From Hyphomicrobiales bacterium (GTDB taxonomy: Bacteria; Pseudomonadota; Alphaproteobacteria; Rhizobiales; Rhizobiaceae): a DNA stretch of 64,000 nucleotides. Made by a program: the position numbers and the translations under genes. The DNA lies in contig UBJO01000008.1 in the NCBI GenBank assembly GCA_900465665.1, positions 62,001 through 126,000 of the forward strand. Direction: 5' to 3'. Below, piece after piece: positions 57,096 to 64,000 of this stretch. The notes beneath the pieces are model-generated. The model was not told where the DNA came from and did not search any database. It saw only the letters and a list, made by a program, of their open reading frames with translations. Every line of letters starts with the position of its first letter. Within the stretch, counting starts at the first letter, position 1.

Positions 57096-58312
57096 CCGTC
57101 GTTGCGCAGCAGGATCTTCTTCTCGAAGAAGAAATACGGCCGCAGCTTCACGCCGATGACATTGCCCGCGAAGGCGGCCACGGCCCAGAGGTAGCCATGT
57201 ACGCTGCCCGAGGCGATGCCGGAGAAATAGGCGCCGATGTTGCATCCATAGGCGATGCGCGCGCCGTATCCGAGCAGCAGTCCGCCGATGACGGCCGCCA
57301 GCACCGAGCGCAGCGGGATATCCCAGCTCGGCGCGAAGCGGCCGGCCAGCGATGAAGCGAGCATGGCGCCGGCGATGATGCCGAAGTCCATCACCGAGGT
57401 GACATCGGCAAACACGCTGGTGGCGAGCGCCTTGGCGTTGGCCGGCGTCTGCCAGTAGGCCCAGGCGGTCGGATCGATGCCGATCAGTTGCGCGCCCTTG
57501 GCGCCCCACAGCGCGAATGCCGAGGTGATGCCCCAGGGCCGGCCGGCGATCGACAGCGTCACGAAGTTGAGCAGCGCCAGCACGACCGCGCCGAGCACCA
57601 GCGGCCATGGACCACGGAGGAGGCGGGCAAAGCCGCGGCGCGGTGAGGGGGCTGCGACCTCCAGCGATCCGTGCCAGCGCTTCTCGACCAGCACGGTCAA
57701 GCCGGCGATGGCGGCGAAGATGATCAGCGAAACCGCAATGCCGCCGGCAGCGCCGAAGCTCGTTACCAGTGATGTCGGCGGCAGCGACGGCAGGCTGACC
57801 CACCAGTCGAAGTTGATGGTGCCGAGCACCGAGCCGACAATGAAGAAGAACAGCGTCACCAGCATGCGCGCATTGCCGCCGCCGGCGGTGAACAGCGTGC
57901 CGGACGCGCAGCCGCCGCCAAGCTGCATGCCGATGCCGAACATGAAGGCGCCGACGATGACGCCGATGCCGGCAGGCGACACCGAGCCCTTCACTTCATG
58001 GCCGAACAGCGTGCCGCTGGCGAGAAACGGGAAGAACAGCACGACGGCGATGGCAAGCAGGATCATCTGCACGCGCAACCCGCGCCCGCGTCCATCCGCA
58101 ATGAAGACGCGCCAGGCGGAGGTGAAGCCGAAGGCGGCGTGATAAAGCGCGATACCGAGCGCGCCGCCGACGAGGAACAGCGCACCTTGTGCCGGGCCGT
58201 AATAATAGCCGAGCAGCAGCGTACCGAGAATGAGAACGAGCAGCGAGCCGAGGCCCGGCGTGCCGAGCGCGGGCTCTCTGGCGTCGAGAGCGGAGGAAGA
58301 AGCGATGGACAT
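57092..58312 (-). CDS. YeeE/YedE-family membrane protein (putative thiosulfate/sulfur transporter)
   Basis: A 406-residue polytopic membrane protein with about ten helices. Both family signature motifs with their cysteine are present: GIGMQLGGGCASGTLFTAGG (residues about 127-146) and GARIAYGCNIGAYFSGIASG near 355. In the structurally known TsuA, conserved cysteines in such motifs relay thiosulfate, so sulfur-compound uptake is the best guess. No TusA or rhodanese gene is adjacent. An Arg-rich cytoplasmic loop lies in the middle (APSPRRGFARLL). The stop overlaps that of gntK by four bases on the opposite strand. Confidence 0.82.
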   Translation of the reverse strand: MSIASSSALDAREPALGTPGLGSLLVLILGTLLLGYYYGPAQGALFLVGGALGIALYHAAFGFTSAWRVFIADGRGRGLRVQMILLAIAVVLFFPFLASGTLFGHEVKGSVSPAGIGVIVGAFMFGIGMQLGGGCASGTLFTAGGGNARMLVTLFFFIVGSVLGTINFDWWVSLPSLPPTSLVTSFGAAGGIAVSLIIFAAIAGLTVLVEKRWHGSLEVAAPSPRRGFARLLRGPWPLVLGAVVLALLNFVTLSIAGRPWGITSAFALWGAKGAQLIGIDPTAWAYWQTPANAKALATSVFADVTSVMDFGIIAGAMLASSLAGRFAPSWDIPLRSVLAAVIGGLLLGYGARIAYGCNIGAYFSGIASGSVHGYLWAVAAFAGNVIGVKLRPYFFFEKKILLRNDG

Positions 58313-58441
58313 GGGGATTTCCTAGTTTCCCGCCTGTTTTAAGGACTATCCCGCCAGCTGTGTAGGAATCACGTTGCGTCATCCGCCGCCAGGGCGGATT
58401 CCTGTCCTCATTGCGACCTTAAATACGGAAAGCGACGGCCG

Positions 58442-59689
58442 TTAGGGATTAAACCGCTGCGGCGAGTAGGCGGAGATGTCGACGAAAGGCTTTTCGCCCG
58501 TCATTTGCTCCGCCAGCGCCCTGCCGGTCGCCGGTCCGAGCGTCAGCCCGTGATGCGCGTGGCCGAAGGCGAACCACAGGCCTTCGTGGCGCGGCGCCTT
58601 GCCGATGATGGGCATCATGTCGGGCGTGCAGGGACGGGCGCCCATCCAGGGTTCGGGATCGAGCCGCTCGCCGAGCGGAAACACGCCGCGTGCCACCTTT
58701 TCGGCGCGGTCGAGCTGCACCGGCGTCTTCGGCGCGTCGATCGCCGCGAATTCGGCACCCGTCGTCAGCCGGATTCCGTTCTCCATCGGCGCCATCAGAT
58801 AGCCGAGCTCCGTGTCGGCCACGGTGTTGTTGAGCACCGCGTTGCCCTTCGCCGAATAATGCATGTGATAGCCGCGCTTGACCCCTAGCGGGAAGGCGTA
58901 GCCGAGACGCTTCGTCGCGACCGCCGCCCATGGCCCGAGCGCCATCACCGCCTCATCGGCTTCGACGGGACCCTCATCGGTCGCGATCTTCCAGCCGGCG
59001 CCGAACTTGCCGAAGGAGTTCGCATCCCCGGTGATAAAGCGGCCGCCGATGCTTTCGAAATAGCGCAGATAGCTTGCCGTCAACGCCTGCGGATTGATGA
59101 CCGACCACGGATCGCGCCACTTCAACGCGCCGACGAAACCTAGATTGAGATCCGGCTCAAGCCGCGCCAGATCGCCAGTATCCAGCTTGTCGAAGCCGAC
59201 GCCGAATTCCCGCTGTAGCCGCTCGGCCTCGGCGAATTCCGCGTCGCGCTTCTCACCGGTGCGAAACACCTCGATCCAGCCGTTCTTGCGGATCAGATGC
59301 TCGGCGCCTGCCGCCTCGATCAGGTCGTTGTGCTCGGAGATCGAATGCGCGATCAGCGGCGCATAGGCCTTCGAAATCATCTGGTGGCGCTTGGCGTTGG
59401 AATGCCACCAATAGCGCGCCAGAAACGACAGCTGGCCCGGCAGCGCCTTCAGATGATAATGCGCGTCGATACGGTTGTTGAAGGCGTAGCGGACGAGAAG
59501 GCCGAGCTGCTGCGGAAAGCCGTAGGGCACCACGCCCTCGCGCTGGATCAATCCGGCATTGCCGAAGGATGTGCCGTTGCCCGGCGGCTTGCGATCGATC
59601 AATGTCACCTGGCGTCCGCGCCGCTGCAGATGAATGGCCGTCGATACGCCGACGATGCCGGCTCCAAGCACGATTACGTTCTTCGTCAT
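58442..59689 (-). CDS. D-amino acid dehydrogenase-like FAD oxidoreductase
   Basis: A 415-residue DAO-family flavoprotein close to DadA. The FAD motif is NVIVLGAGIVGVSTAIHLQR, followed by DRKPPGNGTSFGNAGLIQ (the DadA-type second block), and the C-terminal contact GLWFAFGHAHHGLTLGPATG. DadA enzymes oxidise D-alanine and other D-amino acids and pass electrons to quinones at the membrane. ATG 59689 was selected because the dinucleotide motif then begins at once, as in the family; an upstream in-frame start adds 17 unlikely residues. No alanine racemase or Lrp gene is adjacent, so the exact substrate is open. Confidence 0.8.
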   Translation of the reverse strand: MTKNVIVLGAGIVGVSTAIHLQRRGRQVTLIDRKPPGNGTSFGNAGLIQREGVVPYGFPQQLGLLVRYAFNNRIDAHYHLKALPGQLSFLARYWWHSNAKRHQMISKAYAPLIAHSISEHNDLIEAAGAEHLIRKNGWIEVFRTGEKRDAEFAEAERLQREFGVGFDKLDTGDLARLEPDLNLGFVGALKWRDPWSVINPQALTASYLRYFESIGGRFITGDANSFGKFGAGWKIATDEGPVEADEAVMALGPWAAVATKRLGYAFPLGVKRGYHMHYSAKGNAVLNNTVADTELGYLMAPMENGIRLTTGAEFAAIDAPKTPVQLDRAEKVARGVFPLGERLDPEPWMGARPCTPDMMPIIGKAPRHEGLWFAFGHAHHGLTLGPATGRALAEQMTGEKPFVDISAYSPQRFNP

Positions 59690-59765
59690 TTTCCCACGAA
59701 ACCCACGATAGTCTAGGCATGGAAAATGCCCCTCCGCCAAGCCGCGTGCAAATGAAAAATCGCAT

Positions 59766-60266
59766 TCATTTCAAAAACATTGCCGTCTTCAGCGCGCGGT
59801 TCTCCACCGAGATGCGAAGCCACAGCATCAGCCCGTTCAAGATGGAGAAGGTGGCGGCATAAAGAGGCATGTTGAACGCCAGCGGCAGCACCGCGATCTC
59901 GCCGATCACGACCGCATAATTCGGATGCGAGAGCAGCCGATACGGTCCCTCACACACCAGCGGTGCCCCCGGCAGCACGATGATCCGCGTCGTCCATCGC
60001 CCCTTGAGCGTGGCCAGAACCCAGAGCCGCCCAAGCTGCAGCACGACGAAGAGCACGAGCCACACCGGCTGCACCGGATGGCCCGGCGCCAACAGCCAGA
60101 GCCCGGCAAGCCAGCTAACATGCAACGCCACCATGACAGGATAGTGGTCGGCGCCGATCTCGCGGGCGCCGCGCGCCATCAGCGCTCTGGCGTTGCGGCG
60201 GGCGATGACAAGCTCCGCCAGCCGCTGCAGCGTCACGAAACCGAGGATGAGGATCGAGGGCCACAT
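59766..60266 (-). CDS. ICMT-like methyltransferase next to type III PKS
   Basis: A 166-residue integral membrane protein of the isoprenylcysteine carboxyl methyltransferase (ICMT) family with about four helices. The catalytic region is GPYRLLSHPNYAVVIGEIAV, with the RHPxY-type motif appearing as SHPNY, followed by ISVENRAL near the end, where the conserved Glu-Asn-Arg contacts S-adenosylmethionine. The gene starts two bases after the polyketide synthase stop, so the pair is translationally coupled. In Bacillus the analogous BpsA-BpsB pair makes methylated alkylpyrones. By that parallel, this enzyme likely methylates the polyketide product. Confidence 0.82.
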   Translation of the reverse strand: MWPSILILGFVTLQRLAELVIARRNARALMARGAREIGADHYPVMVALHVSWLAGLWLLAPGHPVQPVWLVLFVVLQLGRLWVLATLKGRWTTRIIVLPGAPLVCEGPYRLLSHPNYAVVIGEIAVLPLAFNMPLYAATFSILNGLMLWLRISVENRALKTAMFLK

Positions 60267-60268
60267 GG

Positions 60269-61336
60269 TCAGGCCCTCGTCAACGTCACGCAGCTGGCCG
60301 AAAAGCCCGGCCCCATCGCAATCATCGCCGCCCGCTTCGGCAATCCCTGGCGCAGCACCCGCTCGAGCACAAACAGCACCGTTGGCGACGACATGTTGCC
60401 GTATTCCTCAAGCACCGCCCGCTCATGGTCGAGCGCCGAGGACGGGATAGACAAGGCCGTCTCCAGCGCCGCCAGCACGTGCGCCCCGCCGGGATGGCAG
60501 ATGAAGCGGTCGATATCATCCCGACTCAGCCTGTTACGATCAAGAATGCCGTCGATCGCCGGGCCTAACTCCTTCTCCGCAAAGGGCGGCAGCGATTGCG
60601 CCAGCACGATCCCGAAGCCGGTATCGTCGATCTTCCAGCCCATGATCCCCAGCGTATCGGGAAACAGATGCTCCCCGGTGGATTCGACCGCGGCAAGCCC
60701 CTCCGGCCCAGCCCGCAAGATACAGGCCGCTGCTCCATCGCCGAACAGCGCCGTGGCGATGATATTCGCCCGCGTCAGCTCGTCCAGCCGGAAGGCCAGC
60801 GTGCAAAGCTCGATCGAGACGAAGAGCACGGTCGCTCCGGGCCGCGCCTTGGCGAGCCGCGCCGCGATCGCAAAGCCCGAAACGCCAGCCGCGCAGCCGA
60901 GCCCGAACACCGGCAGGCGCTCGATATCCGTGCGAAACCCGATCTCGGAGGCCAGCTGAGCATCAAGGCTCGGCGTCGCGATGCCTGTCGAGGAAACCGT
61001 GACGATGCAGTCGACATCGGTTCCCTTAAGGCCAGCCTGATCGAGCGCCGCCGTGACGGTCCGGCGAAACAGGCTGCGCGCCTCGTCCTGATAGGCCTGC
61101 ATCCGGTCTTCCCAGCCATGCGGCTCGGTGAACCATGAGAGCGGTCGCGCGGCGTGCCGCGTGCGGATGCCGGCATTCGTGAAGACCGGCACGAGATGCG
61201 CGAAGTCCTTCAGCCGGCTGGAAAACAGCCGCGCTGACGTCCCCGCGGCTTCCTCCTGCGTGATCACATGCAGTGGTGCCGCGGTGGCGAGGCTGAGTAG
61301 TTTGACGGTCTCGTTCACGAAAATGCTCCTGTTCAT
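60269..61336 (-). CDS. Type III polyketide synthase
   Basis: A 355-residue chalcone/stilbene-synthase-like enzyme that condenses an acyl-CoA with malonyl-CoA units to a pyrone or resorcinol. The catalytic triad is complete: Cys148 in VFGLGCAAGVSG, His281 in FICHPGGAHV and Asn314 in YGNMSSPTV. The C-terminal MGPGFSAS loop matches the family GPG motif. An unusual Cys precedes the catalytic His (CHPGG). ATG 61336 fits the family length; in-frame codons upstream would add 49 improbable residues. It is divergent from a TPR/ECF-sigma unit and coupled to an ICMT gene. The acyl starter cannot be predicted. Confidence 0.9.
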   Translation of the reverse strand: MNRSIFVNETVKLLSLATAAPLHVITQEEAAGTSARLFSSRLKDFAHLVPVFTNAGIRTRHAARPLSWFTEPHGWEDRMQAYQDEARSLFRRTVTAALDQAGLKGTDVDCIVTVSSTGIATPSLDAQLASEIGFRTDIERLPVFGLGCAAGVSGFAIAARLAKARPGATVLFVSIELCTLAFRLDELTRANIIATALFGDGAAACILRAGPEGLAAVESTGEHLFPDTLGIMGWKIDDTGFGIVLAQSLPPFAEKELGPAIDGILDRNRLSRDDIDRFICHPGGAHVLAALETALSIPSSALDHERAVLEEYGNMSSPTVLFVLERVLRQGLPKRAAMIAMGPGFSASCVTLTRA

Positions 61337-61413
61337 CCCCCGGCGCACGCGGAGCAAACACGCCAGACCGGGCTTTATTCGCCGCTGGCTCTCACGAAAC
61401 GGTGATCGGGAAA

Positions 61414-61433
61414 TTCGGCACGCCTGCCGAATA
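61414..61433. promoter_or_regulatory. Inverted repeat between PKS and TPR genes
   Basis: ATTCGGCA (61414-61421) and TGCCGAAT (61426-61433) are perfect inverted arms over CGCC. The site lies about 80 bp from each divergent start and may bind a regulator of both units. Confidence 0.45.
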
Positions 61434-61510
61434 AACCCGCCGGCTGCGGTGTTCATTCGCCGCAACCCTGTCTTCCAGACCAACCCGTCTTGTCCCGAAG
61501 GAGATACATC

Positions 61511-62056
61511 ATGACCTCAGCAACCTCCCGAATTGCATCCGTTCTCATCAGCGGCGCGATCGCCGCCTTCGCGTTCACCGCGCCTGTTTTCGCAGCCGGC
61601 GGCGACGATAGCGGCGGCGCCACCACGCCCACCTGCAAGAAGGGTGAGGTTTATGACAAGAAGACGCAGAAATGCGTCAAGCAGTCGGGCGCCAACATCA
61701 CCGACGACAACCGCACCGAATACGCCTATTCGCTGGCCAAGGCCGGTCGTTACGATGAGGCGCTGGCCATGCTCGACACGCTGAAGAACCAGAACACCGC
61801 CGAGGCGCTGAACTATCGCGGCTACGCAACGCGTAAGCTTGGACGCACGGATGAGGGCATTGGCTACTATCTGAAGTCGGTCCAGCTCGATCCGCAATAT
61901 GCCAAGGTCCGCGAATATCTCGGTGAAGCCTATGTCATCAAGGGTCGCATCGATCTCGCCAAGGAGCAGCTCGGCACCATCAAGACGCTGTGCGGCACGT
62001 CTTGCGAGGAATATCGCGATCTCAATGAAGCGATCACCGATCCGTCGAAGATCTGA
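61511..62056 (+). CDS. Exported TPR-repeat protein
   Basis: A 181-residue protein with a Sec signal peptide (about 1-28, VLISGAIAAFAFTAPVFAA). A short Cys pair motif follows (TCKKGEVYDKKTQKCV, cysteines 11 residues apart or more, likely disulphide-bonded), and then two to three TPR helices (AYSLAKAGRYDEALAMLDTL, ALNYRGYATRKLGRTDEGIG). Two more cysteines lie near the end (LCGTSCEEY). GAAGGAGAT precedes ATG 61511; a Met seven codons upstream is less likely. It should act in the periplasm as a protein-protein interaction module. The sigma gene starts 58 bases after it, so they may share a transcript. Confidence 0.75.
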   Translation: MTSATSRIASVLISGAIAAFAFTAPVFAAGGDDSGGATTPTCKKGEVYDKKTQKCVKQSGANITDDNRTEYAYSLAKAGRYDEALAMLDTLKNQNTAEALNYRGYATRKLGRTDEGIGYYLKSVQLDPQYAKVREYLGEAYVIKGRIDLAKEQLGTIKTLCGTSCEEYRDLNEAITDPSKI

Positions 62057-62114
62057 GGCCCAAAGTCTGAAGTGTGAGGCGCGAACACCCGATAATGTGA
62101 CGAGGAACATGCCG

Positions 62115-62720
62115 ATGGTCGTCGCCTACACGACATTTCCTGCCTATAGTCACGCCAACAAGACCGCGCCGGCTCGTCCAGCGCGGTCTTCGGCAAACCC
62201 CGTGGCGGAGGCGGCCATCGCAAGCGAATCCGATATCAGGAGCGGTCTGACGGAAAACCTGTCGCGGCTCTGGCGCTATGGTCTCGTGCTCTCGCATCGC
62301 CGCGACGTGGCCGACGATCTGGTGCAGCAGACCTGCGTGCGCGCTCTGGAGAGGGCCACGCAGTTTCAGGTGGGCACCCGGCTCGATCGCTGGCTGTTTG
62401 CCATTCTTCATTCGATCTGGCTCAATGAAATCCGCTCGCGGCGGGTCCGCGAAGGGCAGGGCTTCGTCGACGCCGAGCAGGCGCTCGTCGTCGATGGCGC
62501 GCGCGAAACGGAGACGCATGTCATGGCCGCTCAGGTGCTTCGTCTCGTTGGCGCGCTGCCCGATGCGCAGCGTGCCGCGGTCTTCCTGGCCTATGTCGAG
62601 GGCCTGTCCTACAAGGAGGTGGCCGCCGTGCTCGATATTCCGATCGGCACCGTCATGAGCCGGCTGGCCGCTGCCCGCGCGACCCTTGCCGGCAATCTGA
62701 AAGAGGAGGGCGGACGATGA
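62115..62720 (+). CDS. ECF-type RNA polymerase sigma factor
   Basis: A 201-residue sigma factor with region 2 (YGLVLSHRRDVADDLVQQTC, then RWLFAILHSIWLNEIRSRR) and region 4 (LPDAQRAAVFLAYVEGLSYK, then IPIGTVMSRLAAARATLAG). There is no region 3, as in all ECF factors. An extra N-terminal stretch of about 40 residues (Ala/Pro/Ser-rich) precedes region 2. ATG 62115 has GAGGA eight bases upstream; the ATG at 62109 is too close to it. It overlaps the anti-sigma gene by four bases (ATGA), the classical partner arrangement. Targets probably include its own upstream region and perhaps the divergent PKS unit. Confidence 0.88.
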   Translation: MVVAYTTFPAYSHANKTAPARPARSSANPVAEAAIASESDIRSGLTENLSRLWRYGLVLSHRRDVADDLVQQTCVRALERATQFQVGTRLDRWLFAILHSIWLNEIRSRRVREGQGFVDAEQALVVDGARETETHVMAAQVLRLVGALPDAQRAAVFLAYVEGLSYKEVAAVLDIPIGTVMSRLAAARATLAGNLKEEGGR

Positions 62721-63505
62721 CCGACAAGACCACGATCCCCTCCGACGAGGAGCTGACCGCCTATCTCGACGGCGAACTGCCACCTGCTGAGGCTGCGCGT
62801 CTCGAAGCACTCCTGGAAACGCACGCCGAGCTGGCCTCCCGCCTCGAGTTCCTGTCCCGCGCCAGCCTGCCCTTCGCGCAGGCCTTCGATCCGCTGCTCG
62901 CTCAGGCGCCAAAGGCCGAGCTCGAAGCCATTCTCTCGCGTCTCTCCGCCACATCAGCGGCAACGCCGGCCCCCAGCCGCCGTCGCTTCCTCGGCGCACT
63001 CGCCGCCTGCCTGGTTGCCGGCGTCATCGCCGACCGCGCCTTCATCGGCCTGAGCCGGCAGCTCGCCGCCACCGATGAAAGCAGCGAATGGCGCGCCACG
63101 GTCGCCGATTACATCGCGCTCTACACGCCCGAAACACTGGCCGGCCCGGTGCCGTCGCTTGCGGCGCAATCCGGGCAGTTGTCGGCCGTCGAAGCAAGGC
63201 TCGGCCTGCGCCTCTCGCCGGAGGCGATCGCGCTTCAGGGCGTCGATTTCAAACGGGCGCTGCTCCTGCAATATGACGACCAGCCACTCGCCCAGCTCGC
63301 TTACCTCGACCCCGAGACGGGCCCCCTGGCCCTCTGCATCGTCCGCTCCGACGACGGCATCAAGCCGCCCGACGTCGAAGCCCGCAAGGGCATGAACGTC
63401 GTCTATTGGTCGGATAAGACCCACGCCTTCATGCTGATCGGCCATGCGTCGCCGGAGCGGATGAAGGCGTTGGCGGGGGATGTGAGGATGCAGTTGGCGG
63501 TGTGA
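62717..63505 (+). CDS. Membrane-bound anti-sigma factor
   Basis: A 262-residue partner of the sigma factor above. The N-terminal 60 residues (SDEELTAYLDGELPPAEAAR) have the outline of an anti-sigma domain but lack the His-x3-Cys-x2-Cys zinc motif of ZAS proteins. One membrane helix follows at about 96-116 (RRFLGALAACLVAGVIADRA), then a periplasmic sensor of about 145 residues. It would hold the sigma factor at the membrane and release it on an envelope signal. The ATGA overlap shows coupling. The periplasmic part has no motif I can name apart from the final WSDKTHAFMLIGHASPERMK, common in this group. Confidence 0.85.
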   Translation: MTDKTTIPSDEELTAYLDGELPPAEAARLEALLETHAELASRLEFLSRASLPFAQAFDPLLAQAPKAELEAILSRLSATSAATPAPSRRRFLGALAACLVAGVIADRAFIGLSRQLAATDESSEWRATVADYIALYTPETLAGPVPSLAAQSGQLSAVEARLGLRLSPEAIALQGVDFKRALLLQYDDQPLAQLAYLDPETGPLALCIVRSDDGIKPPDVEARKGMNVVYWSDKTHAFMLIGHASPERMKALAGDVRMQLAV

Positions 63506-63867
63506 GTGGGACATGGCGATACGGCCAACCAATTTGCACGCCAACACACCGCGCGGGGCTCCGCGACGGCTGGCCTTTAGGCTGGGAAGGGCAGGCATAT
63601 TCTATCGGTGGTATGGGTTGTCAGGCATGATGCCTGCCCGATCGCTTCGGTTTCCGGTTCGCCCGATCCGGCAGGAGCGTCTCCCGGGTCAGCCTTGCCG
63701 GAAGATCCTTGGCCCTGACGGCCTCAAATCTCCTTGGCAACCATCACCACGCGCCGGTTCCTGAATGGACGATCGAGATCCGGTTCGCGACCCGGCTCCC
63801 TGCGCGATGACGGGGCGATTATGGCCATGACGTCGAGGTGCGGGGATGGAAAATCACAGCCGGACGC
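63506..63867. other. Gene-poor stretch with inverted repeat
   Basis: No convincing gene. GGGCAGGCAT (63589-63598) and ATGCCTGCCC (63630-63639) are perfect inverted arms, and an inner AGGCAT/ATGCCT pair (63623-63635) overlaps the second, so a branched structure is possible. A reverse frame ending at 63724 encodes PFRNRRVVMVAKEI, which looks like the end of a real protein but has a stop 48 codons upstream, so it may be a decayed fragment. Confidence 0.4.
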
Positions 63868-64000
63868 CTAAGCCTTTGGGTAGGCTGGCGGATTTCTTTG
63901 GTCGAGGATGACATCGTACCCGGCGCGCGCAGGTGTGCTATCGGAAAAACCTACCGCCACATCGTCCGCATCCGTGCCGCCACATCCACCCTTATCTGCT
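63868..64000 (-). CDS. 3' end of a reverse-strand gene, unidentified
   Basis: A reverse frame is open from the window edge to TAG at 63868-63870 and gives 43 residues with natural composition, including DDVAVGFSDSTPARAGYDVI and LDQRNPPAYPKA at the C-terminus. The rest lies outside the window, and I do not recognise the family from this tail. Frameshift decay joining it to the fragment that ends at 63724 cannot be excluded. Confidence 0.35.
   Translation of the reverse strand, partial: ADKGGCGGTDADDVAVGFSDSTPARAGYDVILDQRNPPAYPKA

Noticed and set aside
60385-61513. Upstream part of the type III PKS frame (start at 61483)
   Set aside because: The 49 extra residues are basic and unlike the family, and would run through the divergent promoter region.

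Overview
The window looks like a chromosomal segment of a Rhizobiaceae alphaproteobacterium (Agrobacterium/Rhizobium/Sinorhizobium group). This rests on an aglREFGAK alpha-glucoside locus, a RirA-type iron regulator, a PdhS-type CtrA-pathway histidine kinase, a ScfR-type regulator, short PilZ proteins and a tRNA-His that lacks the G-1:C73 feature, as known for many alphaproteobacteria. Composition is uniformly GC-rich. No insertion sequence, integrase, CRISPR array or other mobile element was seen, so this reads as core chromosome.

Layout. 1-2.6 kb: the end of a flagellar operon (fliR, a FliJ-like protein, a FlgJ-type rod-binding protein, a FlgN-like protein and an unknown membrane-anchored protein). 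2.8-6.6 kb: a WecG/TagA/CpsF glycosyltransferase, a Wzz/GumC-like polysaccharide chain-length protein and folD. 6.6-14.4 kb: aglR divergent from aglEFGAK, with two LacI-type operators between them. 14.5-15 kb: a PilZ protein and a strong terminator. 15-19.1 kb: edd, pgl and zwf, the entry of the Entner-Doudoroff pathway. 19.2-23.3 kb: puuB-like and puuA-like genes and a BaiN/HI0933-like flavoprotein. 23.4-28.7 kb: a tiny membrane protein, two chemoreceptors and a small reverse gene. 28.8-29.6 kb: a LysR gene interrupted by one amber codon. 29.7-31.5 kb: a small protein divergent from a ScfR-type regulator. 31.6-35.7 kb: potFGHI polyamine uptake. 35.7-44 kb: an AsmA-family protein, acetoacetyl-CoA synthetase, a candidate small RNA and a 1338-residue PdhS-like kinase. 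44-44.8 kb: a phasin and tRNA-His. 44.9-47.7 kb: small stress-type genes (UspA, XRE, a four-helix membrane protein, DUF4174, a Pro-rich 52-mer) with a GGAAC-N16-CGTT promoter. 47.7-50.9 kb: LysR divergent from mmsA, then rirA. 51.2-57.1 kb: dppABCDF and gntK. 57.1-61.3 kb, reverse strand: YeeE/YedE, a DadA-like oxidoreductase, ICMT and a type III polyketide synthase. 61.5-63.5 kb: a TPR protein, an ECF sigma factor and its anti-sigma factor. The last 500 bases hold an inverted repeat and the 3' end of a reverse gene.

How the genes fit together. Sugar enters through AglEFGK, is hydrolysed by AglA, and the glucose can pass through Zwf, Pgl and Edd; GntK feeds gluconate into the same pathway. 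PotFGHI and PuuAB would import and degrade putrescine. Acetoacetyl-CoA synthetase and the phasin belong to poly-3-hydroxybutyrate turnover. The type III PKS and ICMT pair resembles known alkylpyrone or alkylresorcinol pairs, in which a methyltransferase modifies the polyketide; it lies divergently beside an ECF/anti-sigma unit. Three separate solute-binding-protein genes (aglE, potF, dppA) are each followed by strong hairpins before the membrane-component genes. All function calls are from reading the translated sequence. No database search was run.
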